NCBI GenBank assembly: GCA_950295325.1
Contig: OX485804.1
Span: forward strand, 2,542,001-2,606,000
Origin: Polytrichum commune
Lineage: Eukaryota; Streptophyta; Polytrichopsida; Polytrichales; Polytrichaceae
Direction: 5' to 3'
DNA: 64,000 nucleotides
Under the pieces are notes generated by a model that was given only the letters and a program-made list of their open reading frames with translations, searched no databases and was not told the DNA's origin. Below are positions 1-11,399 of this stretch, in pieces. A program made the position numbers and the translations under genes. Each line of letters starts with the position of its first letter. Position 1 is the first letter of the stretch.

Positions 1-3000
1 ACCGGTCCAACATTGGTCAGGACTCCATGCAGAGTCAATCTTAAATTAAATTTGTAAGCATAGAAGCAGACTTGAGTCTTGTTGCTTCCATGAATTATTG
101 CTTTGATCTTGAACAACGGTTTCGATGGAAATGAATGAGCCATTGCAAAGGGAGAATGAGTGTTGTTGCAGGCTCTAAGTTACACAGCTAGATGCCCATC
201 CTGACCTTGAATGGCTGGGCTGGGTAGTAAAAGTAGAAGCAGTAGGGTTGTGACAAATTATAATCAACTATTTCAACTCCATATATGATGCCAATGATCT
301 TCATGATTGAATAGTCAAAGCAACATTATAACTTACTCGTTCACAGTGTTGTATGATGAATTTAGCTAAGTAGCTTATGCTCTGTTTGCATTCATTTTGT
401 TTCTGCTGCGAAGTCCGAGCTTGTTTGCGATTTGGGTGCAGTAGAAGCTTCATATACTGACATGGGCATAAAAACTTCATTAGGTCGCTCTTTGGAGGAT
501 CAGACTGCCTTTGGAAGTTTAGCTTTTAAGTGTCACTCCTAACTGGTGCTCAATCTTTTTGAATTAAACATTCAGATTGAATACCTCCCCGCCCCGGCCC
601 TGCCCCCGTGGTCTTCTTTGCTTTGCTCATTTAAGGCAGACGTGCCTAATTCGGTTACTTATCTTAATCAAATACCTATACTTGAGTGGTATTTGGGTAA
701 GCCTGCATACAAGAACGGACACCAAAAGACACATGTTGAAAAAAGATCGGACTACGAGCTCGAAATTTTTAATCATTTTAGGTTCAATACTCAACAAAAT
801 TGGGGGGATTTCTATGACCATTCAATGAGCACGTGAATCTTCGCTTTGATAATGAAAAGATCTTCATATGACTTCCAACATTAATGAGGTAATTTGCTAT
901 GGATTCAGTTTAGATTTGCTAATCATCATGCTTTAATTATGTGTTTCATATCCTAGGAGATGTAAGATGGTCGGAAAAAGTAACCATTCAAGACATGTCT
1001 ACCTTACAGTACGAACATGATCTCCTCACCTTTTGCTAATTTGAAGGTTGAATTTTCTATTTTAATCATTTCTATTGAGTGCGTTATTCTTACATATCCT
1101 CTAATTTCAAATGAAGCCGAAGTTGCAAGCTTTACCTCCAAAATACAATATGTACACCATTACTTTGAAAAGGGGCGCAAGGGGTGGGGGGACTGATTGA
1201 GACCCACTTTAAATTACACTAGAGCATGAGTTGAGAGCTTTGAACTTGCAACTTTATAGTAGTTTGGTACGTGGAGTTGACAAGCTTTGATTCAAAGTTC
1301 AAATTATAAACATGAGCTTCGCCAATCTTCAAGCTCTCATCAATTTGAACAAGTGTAAAGTGATCATGCTTAAAGTGTGATATCAAGGGGTAGTGATACT
1401 AACACTACGAGAATTGCGTGGTCATGCCACTAGCAATTTTTGTGTAATTGGGATTGACTTTAAAAAAAATCAAAAATAGTTATTGCAAGAATTGGTAAAT
1501 CGTCATGATGGAAATGGGGAGTGTCTTCTCCAACATTTATGTGGGAACCATGCAATATTTAAAGGAGATATTATTGATTGAGGCAGCTGAAGGCTTTTCT
1601 TGAAGGTAGGCTATGGTGGTGACCATCTTCTTTAGTAGGCATGCGCTCGGTTGAAATTACCATTTGTTAAACTTTCTAGAGAATTGTGCTTTGCTAGTAT
1701 TATTGGACAATTTGAGCAATTGTTAGTAAAAAAATTGTACTTCCCCTTAGTTAATGTCCCATTTAGTAATGTCAATAGACCTTTTAGTTGTGAATACATG
1801 CTATAGGATTGGTTCAAGTGGCCTTGACTAGTGGCATGACCATGCAATTCCCGTGGTGCAAACAAAACAATTTTTCTTGAAGCTCATTCAAGGTTCGGGT
1901 CCCATAGAATTAGTTGAGCTTGAATTCTCGACATTCCTAAGCGGGTTTCATGAGGTAGCTTAAGGATTTGACCAAGACCTTGTGGTAGTTGTTCTACAAG
2001 ATGCAATGTTGAGAACATTTCAATCACAAACCCATTACAAGATGCAATATTTTTTGAAGGTTATGAAGAAACCCCTTTGTTTACCCATGTATTTGAGTCT
2101 CTATATGAGTAAGAATTAAGGGGGAAAAGGAAATAAATATACATATATTTAGAGATCAACATCAACTCCTATCAGTGCAAGCATAAATGAAGAGCCTCTT
2201 CGCCCACTTGGTATGATCCCTTGTTAGGGCGGACTCTAGACAAAACACCACAATTTCAAATGGAACAAATATATCCGTGACAGAAAATTGTTTTGGGTTG
2301 GATGTTTATGGGGATTAAAATTTTTCTTGTGCAAGTAATCAGAATCCCAGGTGTGTAAGCCAACCTCATGAGGGTGCGACTTTCTGGTCAGTAATGACCT
2401 CAGTTTCAAGTCCAAGCAAGGCCTCCAAAAGTTAGTGCATACAGGGAAGTGCTCATCCCCTACCCTAATTAATTTGAAAACAATTAAGAGATGTGCATGA
2501 TGGGAATGTATGTCTAGATTTTGTGAGTCACATGTGTGGAAAATGAACATCACTAGAGGTTATTGCAAATACAAATTTGACGACCATGTCGTTGTGCATT
2601 CATGTGTTCTGAGTGTTGTTATGCAAACAGACAAACTTCGACCCATATTCGTCGTGAGAATTGAATCAAGACAACAAACATCACAAAGTTTGAAATTTTA
2701 TGTAGGTGGCCAATCACTTTCATCTACTACTTGCATCATGTTGCTATTTGCCAACATCGCCAATTAACTGCACGCCTTCACCTTGTGGTGGAAGGACTTT
2801 AGATCACACATACAAATGGCATTCCTAATAATTTGTTGAAATGGGTTGTACATGATGTATGATCCTAATTTTGCTAGAGTGCCTCCATAATAAAAATTGT
2901 CTTCTTCACTCTTCACCTTCACATTATGTGCCTCCCTCACCTCCTTCCTACTTGACCTCGTGAGACGTATGGAATTATCAAGTCCATCTCTTCTTCTCTA

Positions 3001-3820
3001 CATTCCAATAGGTATGCGCTTCTTCTCAAAACACATCATGAACCTCACTATGTAACCCATCTGCCTTCCCAACACTGGCTCACTTTCCTCTAATTTGTCA
3101 TGTTCATGCTCAGACATTGAAGGGTAATTCCGAATATGCCTTGTTGTTCTCATTGTTGTCTAGTTTTATGAATGGCTTCTTTTTATGATTGTGCGGCCTC
3201 ATTGCAATTCACCCATATGAACCTTCATGTCATGTCTATGCTTCAACTCATGCCTAAGAGCAAAGTCAAGACAATATGCATTTTGGAGAATATAAGTCCA
3301 CCAAATGCAGCAGGCAAAGAAAAGGGCAAAGAATCCAATGAGAAGGACAAGGTCCATTTTGCTCCATTCGTGGACAAATACTTGTCGGAAGTTCCGGAGA
3401 ATGTGCAGTTGAACTTGGCGCACATGTACAAGTCATATGACTACCACAAGATGTTTGCGTATCTATCTACTCCAGCATTTTGTGAAGCAGTGAAGGTGAA
3501 GCATATTCTTCATGCCGCTTCATTGCAGAAATGCGCAAGAGATGGAAAGCCTTCGAAGCTCCACGGGAACGTCATGGACGAGATCAATATCCCGGATCAA
3601 CGGCTGCGCAAGCACAAAGTGTTGTGGACTCCACCGTGGAGATAATTGACGTCAGTGGTGTACAGGAATCTCCGACCCGTGATGTCCATGTTGGAGCTGC
3701 TGAGTCCTCTAGCCCTCATGGGTTTCCATCGAGTTCTCCTCCCCGCGTTGAACAAGCCTCAAATCTCCCCGTCACCCAAGTTGAAGGTAAGATATGTTGT
3801 GTATTGTTGATGATGTTCCT

Positions 3821-3842
3821 CCCACGGGCGAACGCCCGTGGG
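3821..3842. repeat. GC-rich palindrome 1
   Basis: Perfect inverted repeat: CCCACGGGCG, an AA centre, then its reverse complement. It lies in intron 1 of the FCP1-like pseudogene. Confidence 0.9.
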
Positions 3843-3889
3843 CCACTGGTCATGCTTTACAATTGTCCTCCATACAGAATTTTGTCATT

Positions 3890-3911
3890 CCCACGGGTGA
3901 ACGCCCGTGGG
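3890..3911. repeat. GC-rich palindrome 2
   Basis: Same element with one mismatch (CCCACGGGTG on the left arm, CGCCCGTGGG on the right). It lies in the same intron as palindrome 1, 48 bp downstream. Confidence 0.9.
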
Positions 3912-5164
3912 AGAGTTCCCCTTGATCATTTGGTACTGAACACACTGTGTGTGGATGTGTTAACAGGTCAATTGACAGAGGATCAAGTGCTTCCTACGGT
4001 ACGATATTTTGTCTGACCTAATTGATTGTGTCAGCAAGATTCCATCTTCCATATGTATTACTCATGTCTTACCATACTATTTTTTCATTAGATGAATAAA
4101 TCTTAGAATGACCCTCAATTTTGTTATCGCCAGATCCTCACCTCTCCAAGTATAGTTGTTCATCGGAGAGAGAAGATATGGTTAGTGTTGGATGTCAACG
4201 GGATTCTTGTGAGGTCAGCAAAGTGCGACAATGTCAACACGAGGAAGGCTCTTGAATCGCAACATAGCCCCATGATAAGTGGGGAGGTGGCTCCACTATT
4301 TCTCCCATATAGTGTCATCATACCTAGGAAAGGATTGGGACGCTTTCTGCGCTTTGTGCTGTCAAATTTCCATGTTGTTGTGTGGTCGTCGAAGCTTCTG
4401 AAGAATCTCAAGCCACTTGTCCAACACTTCTTCAAAGGTTGTAGGCAACCTGAGTTTGTGTTTGGGCAAGAGATGTATCACATTCGGGGCGATGAGAACG
4501 GACAAAATCTTCCTAGTCCTGTGAATGTTGATTCAAGCTTCTTCATGAAGGACCTGTGCGCATTTTTTGAGTGGAGCCGGTTGCATCTAGTGCCGCATTC
4601 GAAGCAGACTCATAGAACAACATTACTTGTTGATGGCTCCCCTTACAAATGCATCCCGAACCCTCAAGGGAGCTATATAATCTCCCACCATTTTTTGCGA
4701 ACCAGAGCTTGGATATTCTACATAATTACCTCCAAAACCTCTTGAATTCTCAACAATTTGTACCAGATTTTGTGGGGAGCAACCCTTGTCCATCAGGCCA
4801 GAGACCCTTCAATCTAGATTTACCCATTTCACAAATTTATAAGCATGCGTTGGCTAGACATAGCCAACTGGCTCCTGACCGTAGAATTCCAGCGGCGCAG
4901 ATGTCTATGTAGACACCCGAAGGGCGTCTTCATATAGTGTAGAGGAATTCAAGATGTACATTTCATTGGATTTATGTGGAACTCAAGCTTTATTCGCTTA
5001 GCACTTCACTTGATATGTGTTTTGGCGTTGATGTTTTTTCTCATGTAAAGTTGTTCTATCAGCACAGTCATCTAAAACTGTATATATGTGTTGTGTATTG
5101 TATATATATAAACATTGGGTATGTACTGTATATATTTAAACACTAGGTACTAGTCTTTGATTGT

Positions 5165-5186
5165 CCCACGGGCGTTCGCCCGTGGC
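5165..5186. repeat. GC-rich palindrome 3
   Basis: CCCACGGGCG, a TT centre, CGCCCGTGG. It lies about 250 bp after the end of the FCP1-like reading frame. Confidence 0.9.
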
Positions 5187-5328
5187 AAGTCTAATGCTGG
5201 TGGCACAATTGTGATAGACCACTTGGACCTGGTTAGCTGCGTTTTGGATCGCTTTGTTTGGTTCCATGGTGTAATATTTTGAGTACGCAGTGGGCTATGT
5301 TCCAATTCTGCTGCACTTTTTCAACTTC

Positions 5329-5350
5329 CCCACGGGCCATCGCCCGTGGG
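5329..5350. repeat. GC-rich palindrome 4
   Basis: Arms CCCACGGGC and GCCCGTGGG around a CATC centre. It lies about 80 bp upstream of the exon at 5434. Confidence 0.9.
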
Positions 5351-5433
5351 CTCTTGCTCCACACAGTGTCCTTCTTCCATGCAATAACGTCCATGTATCT
5401 TGACAACATTCCCCATTGCATACACGTGCCAAG

Positions 5434-5974
5434 AATCATGTTCCCACTCCACCTCGTCGACAACATGTTTCGGATGCTAATGCGGACTTCGCCGAAGTTT
5501 CGTCACCATGTCCTAAGGTAATTCATTTTCAATTAGAATCCCCTCTTGCAGTATTCTCTTCATCCTAGGCGATTTTAATATGAACATGTCATGCTTTTGT
5601 CATTGACACAGATGCTGCAATCATGTGATGTTGCGGTTGCTGTTGCGGTTGCGGTAGCGGTGGCGGATGAAGCTCCAGTCGGAAATCAACCCCCTCGGGC
5701 GAAGAGACAACTTGCTCTCCAAGCGCCTCACCCCAGTGAGCCCATGGGATCTGGAAACAGTTCTGGATGTTGGAAGTGCGGTTCGCCCAATACTACATCA
5801 TCTATGTCTGATTACATGGCTGCAAGAGTGAAACAACTTCGAGAAGCCACAATTTTGATGAATGAAAATCTTCATGTAGAAGAGCTAAAGCGCAAGCAAA
5901 GGACTGCAACTCAAAGGGAACCCCATGATATAAAATTGAAAAGGATTAAAGATTCATACTCCTATTGTGCTTAA
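5434..5974 (+). CDS. Two-exon gene fragment, Ala-Val repeat and basic C-terminal helix, function unknown
   Basis: I do not recognise the family. Exon a is 5434-5517 (after GTGCCAAG, before donor GTAATT) and exon b is 5612-5974 (after TTGACACAG, ending TAA). Both are phase 0 and together give 148 codons. Exon a is proline- and serine-rich and looks disordered. Exon b begins with an (Ala-Val) run encoded by degenerate GCGGTT-type hexamers, then a proline- and glycine-rich linker. It ends with a charged helical segment (MAARVKQLREATILMN, then KLKRIKDS), such as is seen at the C-terminus of plant nuclear proteins with SANT/Myb-like domains. No N-terminal domain or start was found, so it is probably a captured 3' fragment. 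It may belong to the same gene as the FCP1-like pieces, but I see no joining exon between 4912 and 5434. Confidence 0.45.
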
Positions 5975-6026
5975 GCGGACCTTTGTGGTTATAGATTTGT
6001 GATAACTCAACGTTCAAATGGAACTT

Positions 6027-6850
6027 CACGGGCGTTCGCCCGTGGTACATTTGTCCATTTTTCTTTCTTTAATATCATGTGCCCACCGTGGTATATATGG
6101 TTCAACCATTTATTTTTTGACATATTTGTTGTCATTTGCATGGTGTACTCATGGTAGTGGTCAGATATCATTTGTGTTATCATGTTTGTCATCGCTCGAA
6201 TCCTGGATGTGTTGTGGAATGTTCCCGCATGTTACACGCGCTGTTGGTTTGTGACGTGCTTTCACCCGTGGATACAAGTATCCCTCTACTTTAAGAAATA
6301 TTATGTGCCTATTATGGCTTATATGATTTGAGCAATAACTTTTATAGCACATATACGTTGTCATGCGCATTGTTGCTTCTCTGTTGTGATGACCTTCGTT
6401 TGGTTAATGAGGCTTGTGGTATGGATTTTCATGCATGTGTTGCGTTGTGTTGGTTTACTCACGGGCGTTCACCCGTGGTTTAGATGTATCCTTCTACTTT
6501 GAGTCCAAAGTAATTTGAACATTGTTTATTGAGGCTGCATTGATTAAACCAATAATTTTAGAACACATTTGTTTTCATGCGCATCGTTGCTTTTTAGTTG
6601 TCATGACCTTTTTATGTTTAGTGATTCTTGTGTAAAGAATTTTCCGCTTGTGTTGCACGGCATTGGTTGGTCACGGGCTTTCACCCGTGGTTAGGGTTAA
6701 ACCTAAGTTCTACTTTGTTACGCAATACGCGCCCTTCTAGCATATATGAATCAACTTTGATCTTTGAAACACAGTGTTTTCCTGTCTTCATGACCTTTTG
6801 GTTGTTCTCAACATTGTTAATGAAGTTATTTCCACGGGATTTCGCTCGTG
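6027..6850. repeat. Tandem array of about 210-bp units, each ending in the GC-rich palindrome
   Basis: Palindrome copies at 6027-6044, 6253-6271, 6460-6477, 6672-6689 and 6832-6850 are spaced 226, 207, 212 and 160 bp. Sequence between them is shared: CATGCGCAT near the start of units, then a TTGTTG-rich stretch and TGTTGGTTT just before the palindrome. The palindromes decay along the array, from perfect (CACGGGCG/CGCCCGTG) to CACGGGAT/CGCTCGTG. Strongly T-rich and G-poor outside the palindromes. Confidence 0.8.
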
Positions 6851-7514
6851 AACTACGTTCCCAATGAACGTTCCCAAGGTACGGATTGTCTCATAATGGC
6901 CCAATTGGCTCATTTTAGTTAATAAGGCCATAAGAGGGTCGTTGCTGGCTTGCACTATGATGTATGTGCCCTGGAATGATGAATTATGTGATAATTGTGT
7001 TGCATTGCATAACTGTTTCTTAATCCATGCATTTTGCAACATGAAAGTCGGTCAATTAAGGAGGCGTTGTTCTTGTGAGAAGGTAGAGATTGCGCCATCT
7101 ATCCAATTCTATTCAGAACCTAATATTCAAGTAAGAGGAATCACAAGTCAACTTCAATAAAAAATCGCAATATGTCTCGATGTTGGCTGATTAGAGGTTG
7201 GTGAAGTATTGACTACATTAGACATGATTTTAGTGTGCCTTGTGCCAATCTACCCCTACATATATACCTTGGACTTTCTAGAATGTAAGATTGGGAAGCT
7301 CATTAGCTTGTCGGCAACATTGTGAAAGGGATAAGCACACAACAAGTGTGACAGTCACGACAAAACTGGATCAAGAGGATTAAGGGAGCCAAACCTTAGT
7401 CTCAATTATCGCATCATGAGAAAGAGGAATGGAGGTGTTTTCTATACTGAAAATTCTCGTCATTCATCACTCAATTTCCTCTGACATTCTACACCATGTA
7501 AGCAGCTATACTCA

Positions 7515-7911
7515 CTACACTAAAATTTGTATTTAGTGTCATCAATTTTATTTGTCTGGTTCAAGACTAATTGTAAACCGCCTGTGTAGTGTCACCAACT
7601 TTAACTGTAACCTAAAATCATTTGTCATTCCTTGTAAAAGAAACTGGGCATTCTAGATGTACAATGTTGCAATTACTATCACTTACCAAGTGATTTTTCA
7701 TCCAAATTTCAATCATCCATGACAATATTTCATTACATAAATGTTAGTATGTAGAATATCCCAAACTTAGTTCCAATAATTGACATTTGAATGAACTCAA
7801 CTAAGTTGGGATGACACCAGTTGTAAACTCTTTCATGAAAAGTATCATCAGACAAGTTACCATAGTGACATAAAATACCATATGACACTAAATGCAACAT
7901 TTAGTGTCCTA
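7515..7911. mobile_element. MITE-like element, CTACACTAAA termini (unit A copy)
   Basis: Left end ACACTAAAATTTGTATTTAG and right end, reverse complemented, ACACTAAATGTTGCATTTAG, are imperfect inverted repeats of about 35 bp that continue into GTGTCAT. Each end also has its own small hairpin (ACACTAAA...TTTAGTGT). No open frame inside. Orthologous copies are in B (22539-22932) and C (39472-39864), so insertion predates the triplication. No convincing target duplication. Confidence 0.55.
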
Positions 7912-8670
7912 CTCTCATACGAACAGGTGGATGCCACAGCCAAAGGACCCAATTACGTTGCCTCCACAAATTCATACTCCTCTCTTCATTAACAGGCGTT
8001 CCAGCCACATCCAACTCGAACAATCTACTACTATTTGAATCAAGAGAAGAGTACATCTTCAATTAGGTTGCCTCTTTACCCATGCACTTTGCCTTGGGAC
8101 AATCCATATCACAAAAACTGAGGACTTTGTTTATTCATTCATATAGCGGCCGCAACCTAATTGCACATATCAGCTTTGCACTGATATTTACTGTTAGGTT
8201 GCCTTTGCGAATAGGTCGTCTCTTCACCCATGCAAATTACCTTTGGTCAAAATCAGATAACAAAAGCTTATCGCTTCGTCTATCAATCTGTATGGCAACA
8301 ACGGTAAAACTACATATCCTAGTTGAAAATCTTCTAAATAGTCACGACTGCCGATGAATTAGGGTGGAATTACCTAATTGCACATATCAGTATCCAATTT
8401 TGCTTTGTTTGGGTCCCAAAAAGGGAGGGTTGTCCCTGCCCACTTGTAAACTTATTCATGAAAAGTGTCATCAGACAAGTTACCATAATGACATAAAATA
8501 CCATATGACACTAAATACAATATTTAGTGTCCTACTCTCATGCGAACAGGTGGATGCCCCAACCAAAGAACCCAATGATGCTCCCTCGACAAATTCATAC
8601 TCCTCTCTTCATTCACAGGCGTTCCAGCCATGCCCATCTCGAACAATCTACTAATATTTGAGTCAAGGGA
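7819..8670. repeat. Local tandem duplication next to truncated U2 sequence
   Basis: Bases 7819-8060 recur at 8441-8670 (anchor CATCAGACAAGTTACCATA and CAGGCGTTCCAGCCA). Unit B has the same pair (22840-23060 and 23436-23650), while unit C has one copy. The second copy starts inside a 20-base U2 3' remnant (8422-8441). Confidence 0.75.
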
Positions 8671-8744
8671 AGAGTACATCCTCTCCTCTTGATTCACATG
8701 CGGATTGAAGTTGTCCAATTTTCGTTTCTTTGGATCCCCGAGAG

Positions 8745-8792
8745 GGGAGGGTTGTGCCTGCCAAGGTGGTTGTGCAATATCATGGCCACGCT
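8745..8792 (-). pseudogene. Truncated U2 snRNA (3' end only), unit A
   Basis: The minus strand matches the last ~48 nt of the intact U2 copies downstream (CATGATATTGCACAACCACC, then GGCACAACCCTCCC). At 8793 it switches abruptly to a dispersed repeat, so the 5' three quarters and the promoter are gone. A 20-nt scrap of another U2 end sits at 8422-8441. Confidence 0.8.
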
Positions 8793-9340
8793 TTCTGATT
8801 TAATTGGGATTAATAAGAATTAATCAGGATTAATCAAAATTTATTAGACTTATTGCATTCAATCACACTTAACTAGTTTAAATGCGTATGAAAACTTTGT
8901 GATAGTAGAAGGTATTAGCTATAAAATATTAAAATGAATCATTAATTTTAGTTCCATTTTAGAATTACAAAGACCCTTTCAATTGTAAGTCACAATAATT
9001 ATAACCTCAATGCTAATGAGGATTTCGTAATGTTTTTGACTTCCAAGTTAATTACATGTTTTATTGGCGGTTTCACTTTGAAAATGAAATTCGGTCAATT
9101 GCTTATTTACTCAATGGAAGTGAACATATATATTGGATTTGGGACCTTGAAAATGAAGTGCACTCAATATGGGATTTGTGGATAAGTGACCTTCAAGAAT
9201 ACAAGGACAATAGTTTTTTCAAAGTCAGGCACGCGGGCAACAGTTTTTGGTCGGGTCTAGAAAATTTGACGAGCGGTTGCCCCTGCCCGAATATTCCTCC
9301 CCAGAAAAGTTGGTGGGGGGGGACTTAACGTCCGCCCATG
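8793..9340. repeat. Dispersed repeat R1, copy 1
   Basis: One of four copies (others near 20400-20815, 23784-24345 and 33024-33440). Shared anchors are TTAATGAGGATTT-type text, CAATTGCTTATTTACT and GTGCACTCAATATGGGATTT. Not coding: stops are frequent and frames are not conserved. It replaces the missing part of the U2 copy at 8745-8792. Type unknown. Confidence 0.7.
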
Positions 9341-10219
9341 ATAAGGAGAGAGGGAATGTTGTAGACAAGCGCACCTCTCATTCATTCCAACATAGAAGCC
9401 ATCAAATAATATGCAGCCCAAAGGTTGTTTTTTATATTTGATTTGAGATCGGAATTAGCTTTAAAGACCCCTAATTAGTCTACTCAAAGTCATTTGAGAT
9501 GAATTGGCAACAAACCTATAGGACGCCGAGTTTTTATGTTGGATGGATGAGAGGTACGGTTGTATATGATCATCCCTCTCTCACAATGGCAAGGTCTGCT
9601 CTTGTCCCAAGTTACTTGCAACCTACTCCGAAAGTGTAAAATAATATTTTCACAATCTGAAGACAAAGATTGTCAACATTCAAGGAAACTGAAACTTACA
9701 TCCAGCTCCTGAGATCCAGACGACTCATTGCAAATTTTCAACACATAATACTTTTCAGCTAACCACATTCCAACACTAAATGTCTAACCAAGAATTATAC
9801 ATAGTCAGAGAATTTACGTGCAACTTTGATGAGGCAAATGCTGTTACATGAAAGTATAATAAGCACAGTCTTGTCCTTCAATGCAGATGTCGCTCATTCT
9901 TCTAGCTGAATGATTTAAACATATAAAATCAAAGACTAATTTAAAGGTCATACTAATTGCCACAAACAACCACAACTTCCTAGATTGCCTCTCATTTGTG
10001 AAGCTCAGAGAATTGGACCATCAATAAGGCGTAGGCTTGTGACAGTGCTAGGACAACAATTAGAGCAGGAGAATGGTGTAAGTTTATGCATTTGATGCTT
10101 TCTCAAAATTGCTGGGAAAAGGAGCCAGTGGTGAAAAAAGTCTCCATATTCATGTGTGCGTGTAAGTCCTGCATAACACCCACCAGATAAAAATATTTCA
10201 GAACACGCCCCTTAGAAGA

Positions 10220-10661
10220 CTACACTGTTTTTGGTATTTAGTGTGACATGCGTAATAATGTCGCTTATCCTATTTTGAGGCATATGCTAGGTTACACTGA
10301 TGACCAACAACTTCATTATTAGTGTCACTCCATGACACTTTGGCGTTTAAGTGCACTTACTAATATCTTGGCTTGAGTATGTTCAATATTGTTATGAGGT
10401 GTATGCCTATGATACATAATGGTCTACAAGTTGCCTAAAGTGTGCACGGATGACACTTGACATTAGTATGCTCAAGAATATCTTCCCCTTGCATATCAAA
10501 CCGCAAAACTATCATCTCAAGTATCCCAATTTGCTACACTAAATGGCATAATATCGTTACTCACGTTGACGAATAGTGTCATACTAGCAATTAACAGATG
10601 TGACGCTTTCAGACCTGTGTGCAAATAGTGTACGTGACACTAAATACCATAAACAGTGTAG
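10220..10661. mobile_element. MITE-like element, CTACACTGTTT termini (unit A copy)
   Basis: Inverted ends of about 31 bp: left CTACACTGTTTTTGGTATTT, right reverse complement CTACACTGTTTATGGTATTT, both running on into AGTGT. 442 bp, no coding capacity, no clear target duplication. The unit B copy (25218-25685) is 26 bp longer. Confidence 0.65.
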
Positions 10662-10937
10662 CACTCTGATTTGCAAGGTGGTAGAAACAGAGGAAATTTC
10701 CGTGTGTTTTTAAGGTTGGAATCAAACTAATGTCCAATATTAACCTACTCAGTTGCAAGTCGCTGATTTTCAAATTAGACTAAAGGGGACTTATTTGAGA
10801 CAAATTGTTCTTCCAATTATTGACGAAAAGATATGTCATAGAAGAGAAATGGAAATGAAGCAATATTCATTTATCAAATGCTTCAAGAACAAATGATGAG
10901 AGACCTTAGAACCCTCCACCTCGGGCATTTTTCCACC

Positions 10938-11011
10938 TCACGCTCCTGAGAAATCAAGGACAAAAGCATCGAGCATTGCAAGTTCTTCATTATCAAATGG
11001 TGGTGTTACAC
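10938..11011 (-). other. Possible alternative 3' exon of the AP2-like gene, copy A
   Basis: On the minus strand a good acceptor (TTTTTTTGCAG) precedes a short frame GVTPPFDNEELAMLDAFV ending at a TGA (23 whole codons if one base is supplied from upstream). The unit B equivalent (25959-26032) keeps the same length and frame (GVALPFDNEELAML). Its start resembles another reading of exon 6 (GVTPTYESMELD), so the gene may have duplicated terminal exons. Use of this exon is inference. Confidence 0.4.
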
Positions 11012-11399
11012 CTGCAAAAAAACCCACAAATGTAACCTTTTAAAACCACCAAAATACCCTCTGTGCCTCTCACTTTTCATACACAATGCTTCTATCCATG
11101 AATGTCTAAATTTCGAAATGTCATGCGGCACGTTGTTATTAGTTGAGAGTATTAGTAAATGCTATATGGCACCTTGAATTTTGTAGTTTTTGTCACGTGG
11201 GTTTCATAATCTACCTGCAATGCACAGTAATATTTGATGCAAAAGCATGAGTGGAGATGATTTAGCAATTCGGAATTTCAAGCATGGTCATTTTTAAGCG
11301 AGGAAAAAGATGCACCTTGCCTTGTGCATGTAATGTTAGAATCAAGTTGGGAACTATCATTTTAGAAATCACAATTCAAGGTCGAATTGGGGAGTGATA

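Larger units (their letters stand above)
3300..4912 (+). pseudogene. Broken FCP1/NIF-type (HAD phosphatase-like) gene with introns
   Basis: Three exons can be read: to 3786 (donor GTAAGA), about 3967-3998, and from 4134 (acceptor CGCCAG). The phases agree across both introns. Exon 3 opens with IWLVLDVNGILVRS, the position of the DxDxT catalytic loop of FCP1/SCP (CTD phosphatase-like) proteins, then FVLSNFHVVVWSSKLLKN (the WSS loop) and LLVDGSPYKCIPNP (the DDSPxK loop). Two key acidic positions look changed: DxD reads DVN and DDSP reads DGSP, so a normal phosphatase is unlikely even if expressed. The upstream part is lysine- and serine-rich, as in long plant FCP1-like proteins. Two frame breaks are visible. 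One lies near 3480-3530, where the frame holding FAPFVDKYLSEVPENV gives way to MRKRWKAFE. The other lies at about 4670-4695, where the C-terminal part (SLDILHNYLQNLLNS, VPDF) continues in another frame to a stop at 4912. Family assignment is from motifs; the decay could include assembly errors. Confidence 0.65.
3297..6929. mobile_element. 3.6-kb inserted cassette carrying gene fragments, flanked by ATAAG direct repeats
   Basis: The sequence ATAAG occurs at 3292-3296 and again at 6930-6934. Unit C reads straight across the same site with one ATAAG (38886-38890), and so does unit B (21954-21958). The diverged modules near 42857, 45765 and 47683 also read through at this position. So the cassette is most simply an insertion unique to unit A with a 5-bp target duplication. 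It has no clear terminal inverted repeats and no TG...CA ends. It starts with TC but does not end in CTRR, so it is not a textbook Helitron. It holds an FCP1-like pseudogene, a second spliced gene fragment and nine GC-rich palindromes. A microhomology deletion in all other copies is the less likely alternative. Confidence 0.7.

Noticed and set aside
546-836. 96-codon open frame and its copies at 21054 and in unit C
   Set aside because: The frame breaks in the other copies, and stops and indels are not triplet-spaced. It lies in duplicated spacer, and the similarity of translations only reflects DNA duplication.
3810-6050. Repeated peptide PRANARG/PRVNARG in several frames
   Set aside because: It is just the translation of the GC-rich palindrome, occurring in different frames and on both strands.
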